Origin: Nothopassalora personata
Lineage: Eukaryota; Ascomycota; Dothideomycetes; Mycosphaerellales; Mycosphaerellaceae
Direction: 5' to 3'
Length of the DNA: 64,000 bases
Assembly (NCBI GenBank): GCA_033816765.1
Contig: CM066295.1
Location: forward strand, 992,001 to 1,056,000
Below are positions 9,697-22,113 of the stretch, in pieces (position 1 is the stretch's first letter; each line of letters begins with the position of its first letter). The position numbers and the translations under genes were made by a program. The notes beneath the pieces are model-generated. The model was not told where the DNA came from, did not search any database, and was given only the letters and a program-made list of their open reading frames with translations.

Positions 9697-11445
9697 TCAC
9701 GCTCTCGGAACCCACTCCCTCCAAGCCGCATTCCTGGCTGCAACATAGTCTTTACTCTGTATACTCCTCCTCAATCCAAGGATCCCTGGAATGGGCCACA
9801 TATCTCTCCACCCCTTCTTGCCCTCCTCGTCATCCTTGACCTTGACTTTCTCATACACCGTCGGTAGTGTCGTGGCATGATATTTGCTCCTCAGCTCCTC
9901 ATACCATTTTTTGTCGAAGTCCTTCCAGAAGTCGTTTTCGTTTGCGAAAGTCTGGGCGTACAACCACTTCATGCCCTTCAATTCCTGGAGTGTCTTCTCG
10001 ATGGAGAAATTGGCATTGACGAAAGCTTCGCGATCCTGAGGCGCGCGACCCCAGAGGCCTATGTTGAGCATAGGCCTGAGAGTCTTGCCGTCGTTCTGAA
10101 GACCGTCGTAGTGTGGGTGCATTGTTGGATGAGGGCTTTGTTTGAGAGGGCAGAGCCATAGTGGCCAGATTCCAGTCAGTGTATCCATCCGCTCAACAAA
10201 CTCGGCCGCATTCTCGTATGGTAGAGCCAGATCTTGGATGATCATCTGCTCCGATCTACCGCTGGCGTGGAGCGCGTTGTAGAGCATTCGAGTGTGCAGA
10301 AAGTCGTCTAGCCAGCGACGAGTGTACTTGTTGAAGGGAAAGTGGAAGTAGTCGAATGGTGCTTCACCGACCCAGAATCCGCCGCGATCGTAGCGAAAGA
10401 GGTAGTCTGGCAGTGGGATTGCGTCGGAGGTTGGCGAGGAGGTCTTAGCGATGCGGTCTTTGACGTAGAGGTAGAACCAGGGATCCTTGGGATCAGAGAA
10501 GCGCTGAATGTTGGCATTGGGCCAGGGCACGTCGATCATCCTGCCAGTGACGATTGCGCCGCTGGTAGGAGAGTACATTATGCCATCGATATAGTCGAAG
10601 TCCTCAGGTCGGGAGGTGAAATCTTGGAGCTTCTTAATGGCTTCATGCATGCTGGTGACTGGGTGATAGGTCGCTTCGACGAACTTTGTGGCTTTCTTGA
10701 GTCGGAGTTCGACCATGGTAGTGACACCCAATGTCCCAACTGCGCCTGCTGCGCCATGTAAAAGATCTGAGTTCTGCTCCTTCGACGCTGTGATCTTCTC
10801 GCCGTTCGCCAGTATCATCTCCACCTTGTTGAGTGTCTCGTTGAAGAAGCCGTACTTGAAGGAACTGCTCTCGCCCGCTGTTCCTGCGTAGCCTCCCCCC
10901 ACTGTTATGCCTGGGAACTCCATCACCACTGGAGGGACCAGGCCGTACTTCAGCGTCTCCTCCACTAGCCTGTCCATCGGAACGTTTGGCTCAACAAGCG
11001 CTGTCTGCGCCTCTGTATCGACACTGACGACATGGTTCAGTCTACTTGTATCCACTACGGTCTTCGGGTCCCTTCCCATCGCTGACTTTCTTGTGCTGTT
11101 CGTAGAGCCATGGTATATCCTGAATTTCTCTTTACGTTCGTAGAAATTTCGAACGCTTGCGGCGACTCTTTCCACTTCACGGTCATGGTCCTCAAGTGTC
11201 GTTGGCGCCGTGCCACCTCTTGTGAACAATAATCTTCGTTGGGTTGGGGGGAAATGTCCTAGTTTGTAGGCAGTAACCGCTGCATCCCTTGGTCGTCTGC
11301 TCAGAATCTTGCGAAGCGTCCCACTCTGCACCCAGCTCACAATGCTTCTCTTTCTGATAGTCTTCGCAGCATCTCTCAAGCACGCCAAGCAGACATAGTT
11401 GCTTCTCAGTGCAGGTAATGCATGGAGTCTAGTCAGTGACCTCAT
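9697..11445 (-). CDS. FAD-linked oxidoreductase, DHCR24/DIMINUTO-like
   Basis: A 582-residue protein starting at ATG 11445; a TTG six bases upstream is in frame but is not a likely fungal start. Residues about 110-260 form a PCMH-type FAD-binding domain, with the diagnostic Delta24-sterol reductase block GITVGGGYAGTAGESSS near 179-195 followed by FKYGFFNETL, and NSDLLHGAAGAVGTLG further on. This matches the family of human DHCR24 and plant DWF1, which reduce the C24 double bond of sterols. Fungal relatives have unknown substrates, since ergosterol synthesis uses ERG4 for the side chain. The basic N-terminus (RDAAKTIRKR) may be a targeting or membrane-anchoring segment. Intronless. Family confident, reaction inferred. 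Confidence 0.75.
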   Translation of the reverse strand: MRSLTRLHALPALRSNYVCLACLRDAAKTIRKRSIVSWVQSGTLRKILSRRPRDAAVTAYKLGHFPPTQRRLLFTRGGTAPTTLEDHDREVERVAASVRNFYERKEKFRIYHGSTNSTRKSAMGRDPKTVVDTSRLNHVVSVDTEAQTALVEPNVPMDRLVEETLKYGLVPPVVMEFPGITVGGGYAGTAGESSSFKYGFFNETLNKVEMILANGEKITASKEQNSDLLHGAAGAVGTLGVTTMVELRLKKATKFVEATYHPVTSMHEAIKKLQDFTSRPEDFDYIDGIMYSPTSGAIVTGRMIDVPWPNANIQRFSDPKDPWFYLYVKDRIAKTSSPTSDAIPLPDYLFRYDRGGFWVGEAPFDYFHFPFNKYTRRWLDDFLHTRMLYNALHASGRSEQMIIQDLALPYENAAEFVERMDTLTGIWPLWLCPLKQSPHPTMHPHYDGLQNDGKTLRPMLNIGLWGRAPQDREAFVNANFSIEKTLQELKGMKWLYAQTFANENDFWKDFDKKWYEELRSKYHATTLPTVYEKVKVKDDEEGKKGWRDMWPIPGILGLRRSIQSKDYVAARNAAWREWVPRA

Positions 11446-11644
11446 GTCCAATCCGATCTTACCTGAAGATAACGTAGCTTGACAGGAGATAGGAGAGGTG
11501 AATGAAAGGACGATACCTACAGCCCATGCTCTGCTACAGATATCGATGTTGACGATGATGGGAACACGCGGTCGACCGTCTTAAAATCTTGCAGGGATAT
11601 CACACGCGCTAGCACGTGATTGACCCTTCGACATCATATCCTCC

Positions 11645-11820
11645 TTTACCTCAGTAAACTCAGACTCGCCGCAGGAATTGGCTTTGGCTTCGCCTAGCGC
11701 ACGCGCTAGGCTCGCTTAAGCTCGCTTCACCGTTTAGCCAATTAGAGGGCTAGGAACGCTAATCCGCGCAGCGAGTCTAAGACTAAATAGGGCTGTTTTA
11801 GTATATACGAATTTAGCCCT
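11645..11820 (+). repeat. Left terminal inverted repeat region
   Basis: Starts at TTTACCTCAG after TCCTCC. Blocks shared in inverted orientation with 51485-51661 include GCGAGTCTAAGA near 11778 and AATAGGGCTGTTTTAGT. The segment also contains a small palindromic run, CCTAGCGCACGCGCTAGG (11692-11709). Confidence 0.6.
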
Positions 11821-12124
11821 ATATATAAATAAGCACTATTACATTCGAAGGTATATATCTCTATTACTATGTTACTCTATCGCCTTAATAACTACTACAT
11901 TTAATAGCGTACGCTCGGCGCTTTTAATTAAATTAATAATTAGCGTCTACTACCTATTAGAACGTCCTATAATTACCGTCCGCGCGACACTACTCCTTAT
12001 TATACGTATTTAAAGACGTAGAGTTAGAAGGATTATCCGAGGGCTATACGTCGACATTAACCCTCTAGATAGCGATAAAGAGGAGGATTATATTAGATTC
12101 CCTCTAAGTATACTAGTACGCCCG

Positions 12125-12499
12125 TGTTATTGTCTCGTTCTAGGGCTAGTCTTAAAAGAGAGATAAGTCAAGTCACGTGGCGGTATTCTTTAGAGAGGCT
12201 AAAGCAAGCTAAGCGAAGATAAATAATAGGAATAAGAGTTATATTCTAATTAGTAAGATAGTAACATAAGTTGAACGCATTAGAACTATAAGGGTTTCTA
12301 GCGTTCCTAAATACAAAGGAATACATCATCTGAATCTATAGTGTCTGTCTACAGATCCTACAGATCCGAAGGGTCTATAGTGTCTATTAAGGGAGTAATA
12401 GATCCTCTATTTAGGGGATCTATATTACGAGACACGGATCTAATATCGTTACGTGCTAGTGCGGGGGAGCCTTAGGCCTATCGTACTTAGACCGTAACA
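12125..12499 (-). repeat. Element I 3' LTR (left)
   Basis: 375-bp LTR, TGTTATTGTC...GACCGTAACA, equal in length to the right LTR at 18613. It contains the conserved R/U5 block AACGCATTAGAACTATAAGGG shared with most relic LTRs in the window. Confidence 0.9.
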
Positions 12500-12575
12500 C
12501 CATCCCCCTTCCGGCCTAGTCTCGTCCCGAGACTAGTTATAACCTTAACGTTTCCTACTTCGTCTATAGGTAAGG

Positions 12576-13230
12576 ATGTCTTCTCTTCTTCCTACTCTTA
12601 TCTTGTCCTCGGACGCGTTATCCACTCGAAAACGAAAGAACCGCGTAAACCGCGTCTATCGCCTCGGAGAAGAAGTTATGAAGCCTTGTTCTCGGTGTCT
12701 AAAGAACAACCTAGTGTGCCGTGTACATATCTCGTCCGGGAAGTGTTCTTATTACTATCTTAGTAACGCAGCGCGGTGCGATGCGAAGGTAACCGAGGTA
12801 GAGTAGAAAAAGCTCGGGGATTAGCGAAAGAAGTTATTAGCCGATCTCGATCGTACGAAGGAGGCTCTTTCGGAAGCCTTAGCAAAAATAATGGAGGCGC
12901 ATGCGAAGGAGATGCGTCTTTAGAAGCAACTAGATGCTATCGACCGTAAAGTGGAGGAGGGTCGTACTCTCAAGGAGCGAGAGATCGAGGAGGAGGAAGC
13001 GGCGGATCGGGAGCTAGTAGCGTAGGGCTTACTGCTCGAACCTATACCTAATTCCGGTCTTGCTCTAAGTTCTCTAACTCGGAGCGCTATAGATAGTTTC
13101 GCCGATAATGGGTTCTAGGGTTTTCTTAATAGTGTAGTAGCGGAACCGGTTAACGGCGCGCTCCCGCTACTTAGCGGTAGTGAAAATCTTTTAGCAGCTA
13201 GCGGCAATTCGTAAGGTTCGCCTTTAGTTC
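12576..13230 (+). pseudogene. Antisense Cys-cluster/coiled-coil frame of element I
   Basis: Plus-strand frame inside a minus-strand retroelement, between pol and the 3' LTR. The first 76 codons are still open: MSSLLPTLIL, then a Cys cluster (KPCSRCLKNN, VCRVH, SSGKCSYYY, ARCDAKVTE) and, after a TAG, a charged coiled-coil-like stretch (EALSEALAKIMEAHAKEMRL, RTLKEREIEEEEAADREL). TAG codons fall where Trp or Gln would fit. The first block resembles short Cys-rich proteins that I recall being common as hypothetical ORFs in fungal genomes. Zinc binding is inferred from Cys spacing only. Confidence 0.65.
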
Positions 13231-13239
13231 CTAGGTATT

Positions 13240-16200
13240 TTCTAAATCGTCGTATTCTTTCCACTTAACAAGGTATCGCTAACCTTTCTTATCTAGGATT
13301 CGTTCGACTTCGAATTCGTTTTCTACTTCCGGTTCGAAATAGAAGCTTTCCTAGTAGGGTGTTTCGGCGTCTACGGGTTCTAACTTAGAGATATAGAAGA
13401 CTAGGTGGATTTTTGCGTTAGGTAGCAGTCGTAGACGGTAGTTAACTAGTCCTATGACTTTATCGATAAAAAATAGTCCGACCTTAACGTAATCTAGTTT
13501 CTTAGTCTATCTTCTTATTCTTAAGTTTTTTATAAGGAGATAGACCTTATCCCCCTCTTTTAGTAGAGGTGCTATTTTTCTTATGCCCTACCGTTGTTAA
13601 GACAGTTTTTATTATATATCTTCGATCGCCTTACGTGTTTCTTTATGTACTTCCTTAAGAGTGTCCGTTATTACGATCGCTCTTTCGGCTTGTAGGTAGG
13701 ATCTAGGTGTTCTAAATAGGTTAGGATCTTTACTAAAGTTCGCATAAAATAGTGTCGTTAAAGTTGTCTCTAATTTGTAGTTGTTTAGTACAATCTGCGC
13801 TATTGGTAGTAATGAGACCTAATTGTCTTATGCATAATTGATGTAGTATCGTAGGTATTGTTCTAGCGTTTAATTTATCCTTTTGGTTTGTCCGTCTATT
13901 TCCGGATAATATGCTGTTAATAGCTTATGTTTAATTCCGATCGTTCCTATAAGCGTCTTCTAGTAGTTCGATGTAAATAGTTTGTCTCTGTCCGTTATAA
14001 ACGCTTAAGGGAATCCATAGTACCGGATAAGTCTATCTAGTACGAGGTATCCGAGCTGCTCTACATTGTATGTCTCTAATGTAGGAATAAAGTGTGCGTA
14101 TTTTATAAGTCTATTAACTATAACTAGTATTATGTCGTATAGTTGTTTCGTAACTTAGTCTCTTAACGGTAGGAGTTTCGTAATAAAGTCTATTATAACT
14201 TCGTCCTATAGCTTCGTTGGTAGTGTCCTAAACTGTAGGTAACCGTATTTCGTATATCTCGTAGCCTTGTTTCGTTAGTAGTATACGCATTGTTTAATAT
14301 AGCGTAATACCTTAAGTCTTATCTATAGAAATAAGAAACTACGTTATATTAGGTCTATTGTTTTCGAAGTTCTAGGGTGTCTATAAGTTAGTCCGTCGTA
14401 ATATTGTCGTATGTATTCTTCTTCTCGATCCTTAGGTACTTAGTATCTTCCTTACGATATAGGGAATTGTTCGTCCCTATTGCCTAATATCCGTACGATG
14501 TTATTGAATTCTCTTATGTTAGTACTAAGACTTCCGTCGGGGTTCGTCTTTAATACTTTGTGTTACACTGGTTCCTTTCCTTCTATATAGTCGCTTCTTC
14601 TACTTAGCGCGTCGGCGCGGCCGTTCTCTCGTCCTAGAGTATATTTAATTTCGAACTTATACTGTCCTAGCAGCTCCGACTAGCGGGCTTACCTTCGGGT
14701 AAGTTCTTTCGTCGTCGTGAAGTACGTAAGATTCTTATAGTTAGAAAGAATCGTTAACTTTGGTAGGCCCTCGACATATACTCTCTAATGTTGTATAGTA
14801 GTAACAATAGCTAGAAGCTCTTTATTATGGATGTCGTAGTTCTGTTCCGCTATGGTCATTTTCCGGGAGTAATAGGCTACTAGGTGTCTCTACCTATTAT
14901 ATATCTATGTTAGATATACGCCTATTACTATATCGGACGTATCGGTCTCGATATAGACTTCCTTACTACTATCGAATAGTCGAAGCGTAGGGGCTAAAGC
15001 GCATTGTTCCTTAAGTTTCTTAAACGCTTTAATCTATTCCTTACCCTATTTCTAGGTAACATCTTTTCTCGTAAGCATTGTTATTAGTACTACTGTCTTT
15101 ACGTAGTCCTTAATAAATTTCCGGTTGTAGTTCGCTAGTCTAAGGAATGATTATACGTCCTTAACTGTTTTTAGTTCTAGCTATTCTCTAATTAACTATG
15201 TCTTCGTAGAGTCGATTGTTATCCCTGTAGTGCTAATAATAAAGCCTAGGAATTTAACTTCTTTCTTATAGAATTCGCATTTCTCGGGTGCTGTCTTAAA
15301 TCCTAACTACGTAAGTCGTTCAAAGACGTCCTAGACTTGTTTTATGTGCTCCTATAGGGATCCTTTCGTGTAGACTAGTATGTCGTCTATATAGGCGATA
15401 ACGCATACGTCGAGTAGGTCTCTAAGTGTTTCGTTAACAAGGTCCTAATAGGATGCGGGTGCGTTAGTTAATCCTATTAGCATAACTAAGAATTCGTAAA
15501 GTCCGTATCTTATTCTAAAAGCGGTTTTCCATTCTTCTCCTTCTACTATTCGTATAGCATAGAAGGCATCTCGTAGGTTAATCTTCGTATACTAGTCCGA
15601 TCCGGTTAATCTATCTTATGCTTCTTCGATGTTAGGTAGCGGGTATCGGTTCTCAATCGTGATCTCGTTTAACTTCCTATAGTCTTATACGAGTCGTAAC
15701 TTCCCGTTTGCTTTTAGAACGAACATACATAGAGTTCCTATACTCGAGATGGATCTTCTTATCTATCCTTTAGCTAGCTTCTCCTTTAGCTATTCTCGTA
15801 GGGTCTATAGCTCTTTCTTAGACATTTAATATAGGGGTCCCTATAGAGGCTCTTTCCCTAGCTAAATGTTAATCTTGTAATCCTATAGGCGGTGCTTAGG
15901 TAAGGCGGTTTTGCCTCTCTCCTCTTTAAAGAGTCGCGACCACTTACGATACTCCTTAGGAATACTTAACTCTAAGATATTAGTATTCTTCGATAGTGCG
16001 TTACTTCTATTACTTCTAGTAACTTCGTAACCCGGCGGCCCTACGCTAGTGTCTGTCCCGGTCGAAGGTAGTTCTTCTATCCTTCTATTCGGCGTAAGCT
16101 GTATCTCGTTTAGCTGTTTCCTTGCCTTATCTACTAGTGAACGCTACTACTACGTAGGCTAAATGTCGATAACGCAGTCGTATTCCCTAAATGTAAGTAC

Positions 16201-16700
16201 TCCTCTTCTCTAGTCGATTACTAGATTGTGCTTTCTTAACTAAGGCATACCTAATACTATGTTATAACTAGCTATATTAGTAACATCTAAGGTAATATTC
16301 TCGTAGTGCTATTAGATAGCTAGTAGCAATGGTATCGTCTCCTATTCTACGCTAGATAACGATAATCCGTTTACCGCGATTAACTCGTAACCCTATTTCT
16401 TCTTTAGGGTAGCTAACCCGTTTCTTCTTATAAAAGACTTAGAGATAAAATTCCCCGCTACTCCTAAGTCGATTATAACACTAGTCTTATGTCCGTTAAC
16501 GATTACTTATATCTGGAAAACTGTATTTAATGTCGATGTATAAGCCTAAGTATTGTATAACTCCCTTTAGTCGCTTATTCCTAGGGAGCTAATCCTTTTC
16601 CCGAGTGGTATGTAGTTCGCTATGCTTCGTACCTAGAGGCTTCGGCTAGAACCTATAGCCCGTTGCCCTATGTCTACACTTATAGTCTATTACGTTCCTA
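13240..16700 (-). pseudogene. Degraded pol of element I
   Basis: Minus-strand pol without an open frame. The RT active-site motif reads YIDD at about 15382-15393 (complement), in the context VIAYIDDIL. The order protease (near 16450), RT, RNase H, integrase follows from collinearity with the copies at 22120-25440 and 44780-48240. A chromodomain-like end lies near 13250-13400. Stops are TAG/TAA throughout. Confidence 0.8.
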
Positions 16701-18612
16701 GATCTTCTACGTTTCTAAGTAGAGTGCGCGTGCGTGTTACACTATGTTACGTAATTTATTCGATATAAATGTTCCTAACGGTGTAAGATATCCGGTTCCT
16801 ATTATTCGGCTTCCTATCGGTAGTCGTTCTATAATAGCGGTTGCTAGATTTTCGGTTGTTTCTATAAGTAGGTATCCCTAGGCTATGCCTTGTAGGGTGT
16901 CGAGTGTCTTGTTAAACTTAATAGAATATAGCCTCCTTCGTCCGCCTATCTTAGGTAGGAATTCCTCGTGCCTTCTTTATAGGTAGATAATTATGTCGTA
17001 CAGTTTCTTAGGTGCATCTACCGTAAAGGTAAGTTATTCGTTATCGTCGTTAGTGTCGCTCTCTTCTCCTTCGGAGGAATCTTCTTCGCTTAATTCTTCC
17101 GGATCCTGTTCTTCCTTAATAGTATTTAGCCCGGTGGTTTCTTAACTTTCTTCCTATGGTTCTAGTAACTATAATCTGTTCTATCCTAGGTCCTGATTTT
17201 CTTTGTTACTTCTATCTTCGTTAAAGTAGGATTCGTCGATGTCTACTTCTCGGAGCGTGGCGTTTTGCCTATACGTCGCTCCTAGGGTTCCTCGTGGTTG
17301 CTAAGGCTAATACCCTACGCCTAACTTCGCGGCGTAGTAGACTTAACACGAGTCTTAGTAATAGAATCGCTAATAAAGGCTTCTATAACTATTTCGAGAC
17401 TCGGATTCGATCTCGTAGTCGACTCTTCGTATTATTATGTTAAACTGTCGTAGTTGGTTCTTCGCATTAAATAGAATAACTACCATTTGCTGCCTATAGT
17501 ATCCTCCTCGTCCTTCTAAGGGGTCTAGGAGAGGCATCGTGCTTCTATTACTAGCTCTCTCCCTACTCTCCGAGTATAGTCGGTATCTCCTCGAGATCTA
17601 ACGCTACTCTTAGATTTACTAGTTCGGGGTTGCATTATATTAAATTGCTTACGGCGCACTATATTTTTACCGCGGCAATCCCGCGCTATGTGGCCTTCCT
17701 TACTATAGGCATAGCATGTAAGTTTTTCTTTTTCTTTAAAGGGCTTTCCGTAGCTCCTACTCTTATCGATCCTCCGTCCTCGTTAGGTAACGTCTAGTTC
17801 TATTAGCTATAGTCTATAGTAGGGCTAGCTTTATCGTGAGAATTCTCCCTTCGTAACGTATCCTCCTAAGGGTCTACGGTCCGGAGCATATCCTACTATT
17901 CCTCCTACTTTAGAGTCGTATTTCTTTTCCTAGTGTCGTTCCTAGAGCTAGTTATCGATATTAATCGACGCCTTCATTAGCTCTTCGAGGTTAGTAATCT
18001 GTCCCCCGTGTCTTATTAACTCGTCCTTAACGGAGTCTTTAAGTCTACGTCGGAACATAGTCATTAACGCCGTCTAGTCCTATCTAGTAATTTGTCCGTT
18101 TTCTTCGAATTTAGCGGTATACTCCGAAGTAGACGTCTTCTACTTTAGGTGTTGAATAATTCGTATAGCCTATTAGACTTCGTTCGAGGTTCTAAAGATT
18201 GATTTCATCTTATCTTTAAAGAGGGCGTAGCTCCTAAATATTCTAGTAGGGTCTATTCGTCCTATACCTTTAAGGTATTCCTTGAGGTAAGGTTTAATCT
18301 AGTTCTACGCACTTCCGCGAAGGTACGTAATAGCGAAGATAGTTCTTTTATCGGCATCGACTAGGTTAAACATAAGATATATATCTATCTAATTAATCTA
18401 GTCGTCGAACTTAGCCCTGTCTCTATAGAAGAGGTCTAGCTTAGCAGCCTTAACGTCGTTCTTCCTTAGAGTAGGCTCGTTATCGTCATTAGACTTATCG
18501 TCCTTCGTAGTGGTCTATTGTAGTAGCGTACGGCGGATGCTTCCTACTTCGCTAGGGGCGGGTGTTCCCCTACTAGCTGCTTAAGTAGCGCTTATCCTAA
18601 GGGCGTTTAAAG
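16700..18612 (-). pseudogene. Degraded gag region of element I
   Basis: Minus-strand gag, collinear with 42667-44600 of element E in reverse complement. The zinc knuckle region lies near 17640-17720. No continuous frame remains. Confidence 0.75.
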
Positions 18613-18987
18613 TGTTATTATCTCGTTCTAGGGCTAGTCTCAAAAGAGAGATAAGTTAAGTCACGTAGCGGTATTCTTCAGAGAGGCTGAAGTAAGCTAA
18701 GCGAAGATAAATAATAGGAATAAGAGTTATATTCCAATTAGTGAGATAGTAACATAAGTTAAACGCATTAGAACTATAAGGGTTTCTAGCGTTCCTAAAT
18801 ACAAAGGAATACATTATCTGGATCTGTAGTGTCTGTCTATAGATCCTACAGATCCGAAGGGTCTATAGTGTCTATCGAGGGAGCAATAGATCCTCTATGT
18901 AGGGGATCTATGTTACGAGACACGGATCCAATATCGTCACGTGCTAGTACGGGGGAGCCTTAGGCCCATCGCACTTAGACCGTAACA
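18613..18987 (-). repeat. Element I 5' LTR (right)
   Basis: 375-bp partner of 12125-12499. The adjacent primer-binding site (complement of CTTTAAACGCC, ending at 18612) is complementary to the GCGTTTAA-type block inside the LTR, as in self-primed Tf1/sushi elements. Confidence 0.9.
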
Positions 18988-18992
18988 GCCCG

Positions 18993-19030
18993 CGCCTATA
19001 GCCGACGTCGATATAAACATATGTAGTACG
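18993..19030. other. 38-bp fragment of the outer TIR element between two retroelement insertions
   Basis: Lies between the right GCCCG duplication of element I and the 5' LTR at 19031. Its last five bases, GTACG, recur at 51165-51169, so it is the piece of the TIR element that separates two independent insertion sites. Confidence 0.6.
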
Positions 19031-19436
19031 TATTACGGAATAATTCCTATAGACCCTAGAATTATAATAACGAGACGAGCACGTAACTTATCCTACCTAA
19101 GCGCTTAGACTTAGGGCGATTAGACTACTTATGCTTAGACTAATTAGACTACTTATACTTAGAATAATTAGACTAATTACTAAGATCTACGAATCTCCTT
19201 TATATTTAGGAACGCTAAGAATCCCTTATAGTTTCAATACGTTTAACTTACTATTTAATATTACTATTTAGAATATACTAAAACCTAACCTCTACTATAT
19301 TGTTTCTTAAGTCTTTATAAGACTAAGACGACTACTGCTTTATTACTCTCCCTCGACTTCCTATCGGCCTAAGAATAAACCCGATTAAGCTTATCTTCTT
19401 AACTTATAATATTATTAGGTTATACTAAACCTAATA
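19031..19436 (+). repeat. 5' LTR with U3 type A and U5 type X
   Basis: Starts TATTACGGAATAATTCC (RIPed TGTTACGG) and ends AAACCTAATA. It is followed by the primer site GCTTTAAACGC. Its U3 matches the LTR at 50806 and its U5 matches the LTR at 26018, making it a mosaic. Confidence 0.8.
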
Positions 19437-21930
19437 GCTTTAAACGCTCTCTACGATAGGAGACTAATAGAGTAAACGGGGAACACCCGCCCCTAGTAAA
19501 GTAAGTAGAGCCCGACAACCTTAGACCGCGAACGATGCTATTAATGCCTTAGCTACTTATATAGGTAACGACACCCTTAAGGTTAGTAAGCTAGAATACT
19601 ACTATAGCGACCGAGATAAGTTCGATACTTAGGTCTCTTAGATAGATATATACTTCTTATTTAACTCTATACCTAAGAACCTTAAGCCTATCTTTACTAA
19701 TACCTTCTTAAGAGGACGAGCATAGTATTAGGTTAAACTATTCCTTAGGAAATACCTAGATAGTAACGGAGAAGACAATGCCGACGGAATCTTTAGGTTA
19801 TATAACTATCTTAAGCATACTATAAAGAGCGTCTTTAGTGTCTCTAATAAGATTACTACTACCGTTCGTATTATTTAGCATTTAACCTAGAAGACATCTA
19901 CTACTAAATATACTATAAATTCTAGGAATACGCGTAACTTACCGATTAGGACGACAAAGTACTTTAAGTCATATACCGAAGAGGACTAAAGGAGCATATT
20001 AAGGACGAGTTAATAAGGGACGGTCGGAGGATCGATAGCTTAGGCGACCTCGTTAGAGTTACGATTGATCTTAACGATAAGCTCTACGAGAGAGCTATAG
20101 AACGACGATACGACTCTAAGATATCCGGAAAGGCTAGATACATACTAGGCTACGACAACCGTAATAAAGGCTTCTACGATAACTATAATAGTAAGCCTAG
20201 GGACAAACCGTACTACGGACTATAGCTAATAGAACTCGACGTTACCGAGAAAGGTCGTAAGATTAGGAACAGTAACGGGAATAGAGCATCCCGGAGTTTA
20301 AAAGAAACACGAACTTACTACGGATGTAGTAAACTATTACGGAATAATTCCTATAGACCCTAGAATTATAACGACAAGACAAACACGTAACTTATCCTAC
20401 CTAAGCGCTTAGACTTAGAGCAATTAGACTACTTATACTTAGACTAATTAGACTGCTTATACTTAGAATGATTAGACTAATTACCGAGATCTACGAATCT
20501 CCTTTATATTTAGGAACGCTAAGAACCCCTTATAGTTTCGAAGCGTTTAACTTACTATTTAATATTACTATTTAGAATATACTATAACCTAACGTCTACC
20601 TTACTACTACTTAATCTTTATAAGACAAGAGAGCTACTACTTTATTACTCTCCCTTAACTTCCTATCGGCCCGAGAACAAACCCGATTAAGCTTATCTTC
20701 TTAACTTGTAATATTATTAGATTATACTAAACCTAACATAAACCTAGCTACCTAGTAAGGGACTGCCGCGGTAAGAATATAGTACGCCGCGAATAGTTTA
20801 ATATAATACAACCCCGAACTAGTAAATCTAAGAGTAGCGTTAGATCTCGAGGAGATACTAACTATACTCGGAGAGTAGGGAGAGAGCTAGTAATAGAAGC
20901 ACGATGCCTCTCCTAGACCCCTTAGAAGGACGAGGAGGATACTATAGGCAGCAAATGGTAATTATTCTATTTAATGCGAAGAACCAACTACGACAGTTTA
21001 ACATAATAATACGAAGAGTCGACTACGAGATCGAATCCGAGTCTCGAAATAGTTATAGAAGCCTTTATTAGCGATTCTATTACTAAGACTCGTGTTAAGT
21101 TTACTACGCCGCGAAGTTAGGCGTAGGGTATTAGCCTTAGCAACCACGAGGAACCCTAGGAGCGACGTATAGGCAAAACGCCACGCTCCGAGAAGTAGAC
21201 ATCGACGAATTCTACTTTAACAACGATGGAAGCGATAAGGAAAACCAGGACCCCGGATAGAACGGATTATAGTCACCGGAACCATAGAAAGAAAGTTAAG
21301 AAACTACCGGGCTAGATACTATCGAAGAAGATTAGGATCCGGAAGAATTAAGCGAAGAAGATTCCTCCGAAGGAGAAGAGAGCGACACTAACGACGATAA
21401 CGAACAACTAACCTTCACGATTAATACACCTAAGAAATTATACAATATAATCGTACACCTATAAAGAAGGCACGAGGAATTCCTACCTAAGATAGGTAGA
21501 CGAAGGATGCTATACTCTATTAAGTTTAATAAGACACTCGACACCCTACGAGGCATAGCCTAGGGATACCTACTTATAGAAACAACTGAGAATCTAGTAA
21601 CCGCTATTATAGAACGACCGCCGATAGGGAGCCGGATAATAGGAACCGGATATCTTATACCGTTAGGAACATTTATATCGAATGAATTACGTAATGTAGT
21701 GTAACACGCACGCGCACTCTACTTAGAAACGTAGAAGATCTAGGAACGCTACCGAATGTAGGTGCGGATATAGAAAGGCTCGCGCTAGGTTTAAGCGGAG
21801 GCCTCGAGACACGAAGTACGACGTTCTATATACGAATAGGGAAAAGGATTAACTCCCTAGGAATAAGCGACTAAAGGGAGTTATACGACATAGAAAAGGC
21901 TTAAGCATTACTAACGATAATAGTGTTTCG
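19437..21930 (+). pseudogene. Degraded gag of relic C (interrupted by a solo LTR)
   Basis: Plus-strand gag relic. The zinc knuckle was cut by a solo LTR: the left half ends YYGCSK (about 20312-20334) and the right half resumes with Y-L-A-R-D-C-R-G at 20749. Downstream, 20900-21900 matches 43740-44700 of element E. No open frame remains. Confidence 0.75.
20335..20738 (+). mobile_element. Solo LTR (type A/X) in gag of relic C
   Basis: 404 bp, TATTACGGAATAATTCC to AAACCTAACA, flanked by TAAAC on both sides (20330-20334 and 20739-20743). There is no internal domain or polypurine tract next to it, so it is a solo LTR left by recombination. It shows that A/X LTRs existed as an independently mobile family. 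Confidence 0.85.
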
Positions 21931-21948
21931 AACTAAGATTATTGTTAA

Positions 21949-22113
21949 TGTCACGGTTTACCTTTGCACAGACGCACTTCGGTGTCACGTGACCTCGCGC
22001 GGGCCCGATCTTATCACGCGCTTCTCGCGACTTCTTACTTCTCTTCTTCGTAGAACTTACTCGATACTAAGGCTAATACACGTTTGCGCCCTGTTGCTGT
22101 CTTGTCCGTGTCA
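21949..22113 (+). mobile_element. 165-bp solo LTR of a separate, GC-rich family
   Basis: TGTCACGG...CCGTGTCA with a perfect GTTAA duplication (21944-21948 and 22114-22118). The uninterrupted site is seen at about 44790 (GTAATCGTTAACGGACATAAG). Length, the TGTCACGG/TGTGACGG start and the GTCACGTGACC core resemble the 161-bp LTR of the young chromovirus, but the sequences differ clearly, so this is a related older family. Confidence 0.75.

Larger units (their letters stand above)
12125..18987 (-). mobile_element. Full-length RIP-degraded Ty3/gypsy element (element I)
   Basis: LTRs 12125-12499 and 18613-18987 (375 bp each) start TGTTAT and end CCGTAACA. The target duplication GCCCG is perfect (12120-12124 and 18988-18992). 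The polypurine tract in reverse complement (CCATCCCCCTTCC, about 12501-12513) beside the left LTR and the primer site beside the right LTR set minus orientation. Interior order on the minus strand is gag, protease, RT, RNase H, integrase; an antisense frame lies between pol and the 3' (left) LTR. All frames are broken by TAG/TAA and CpA/TpG are depleted, the RIP signature. It is inserted in the outer TIR element. Confidence 0.9.
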
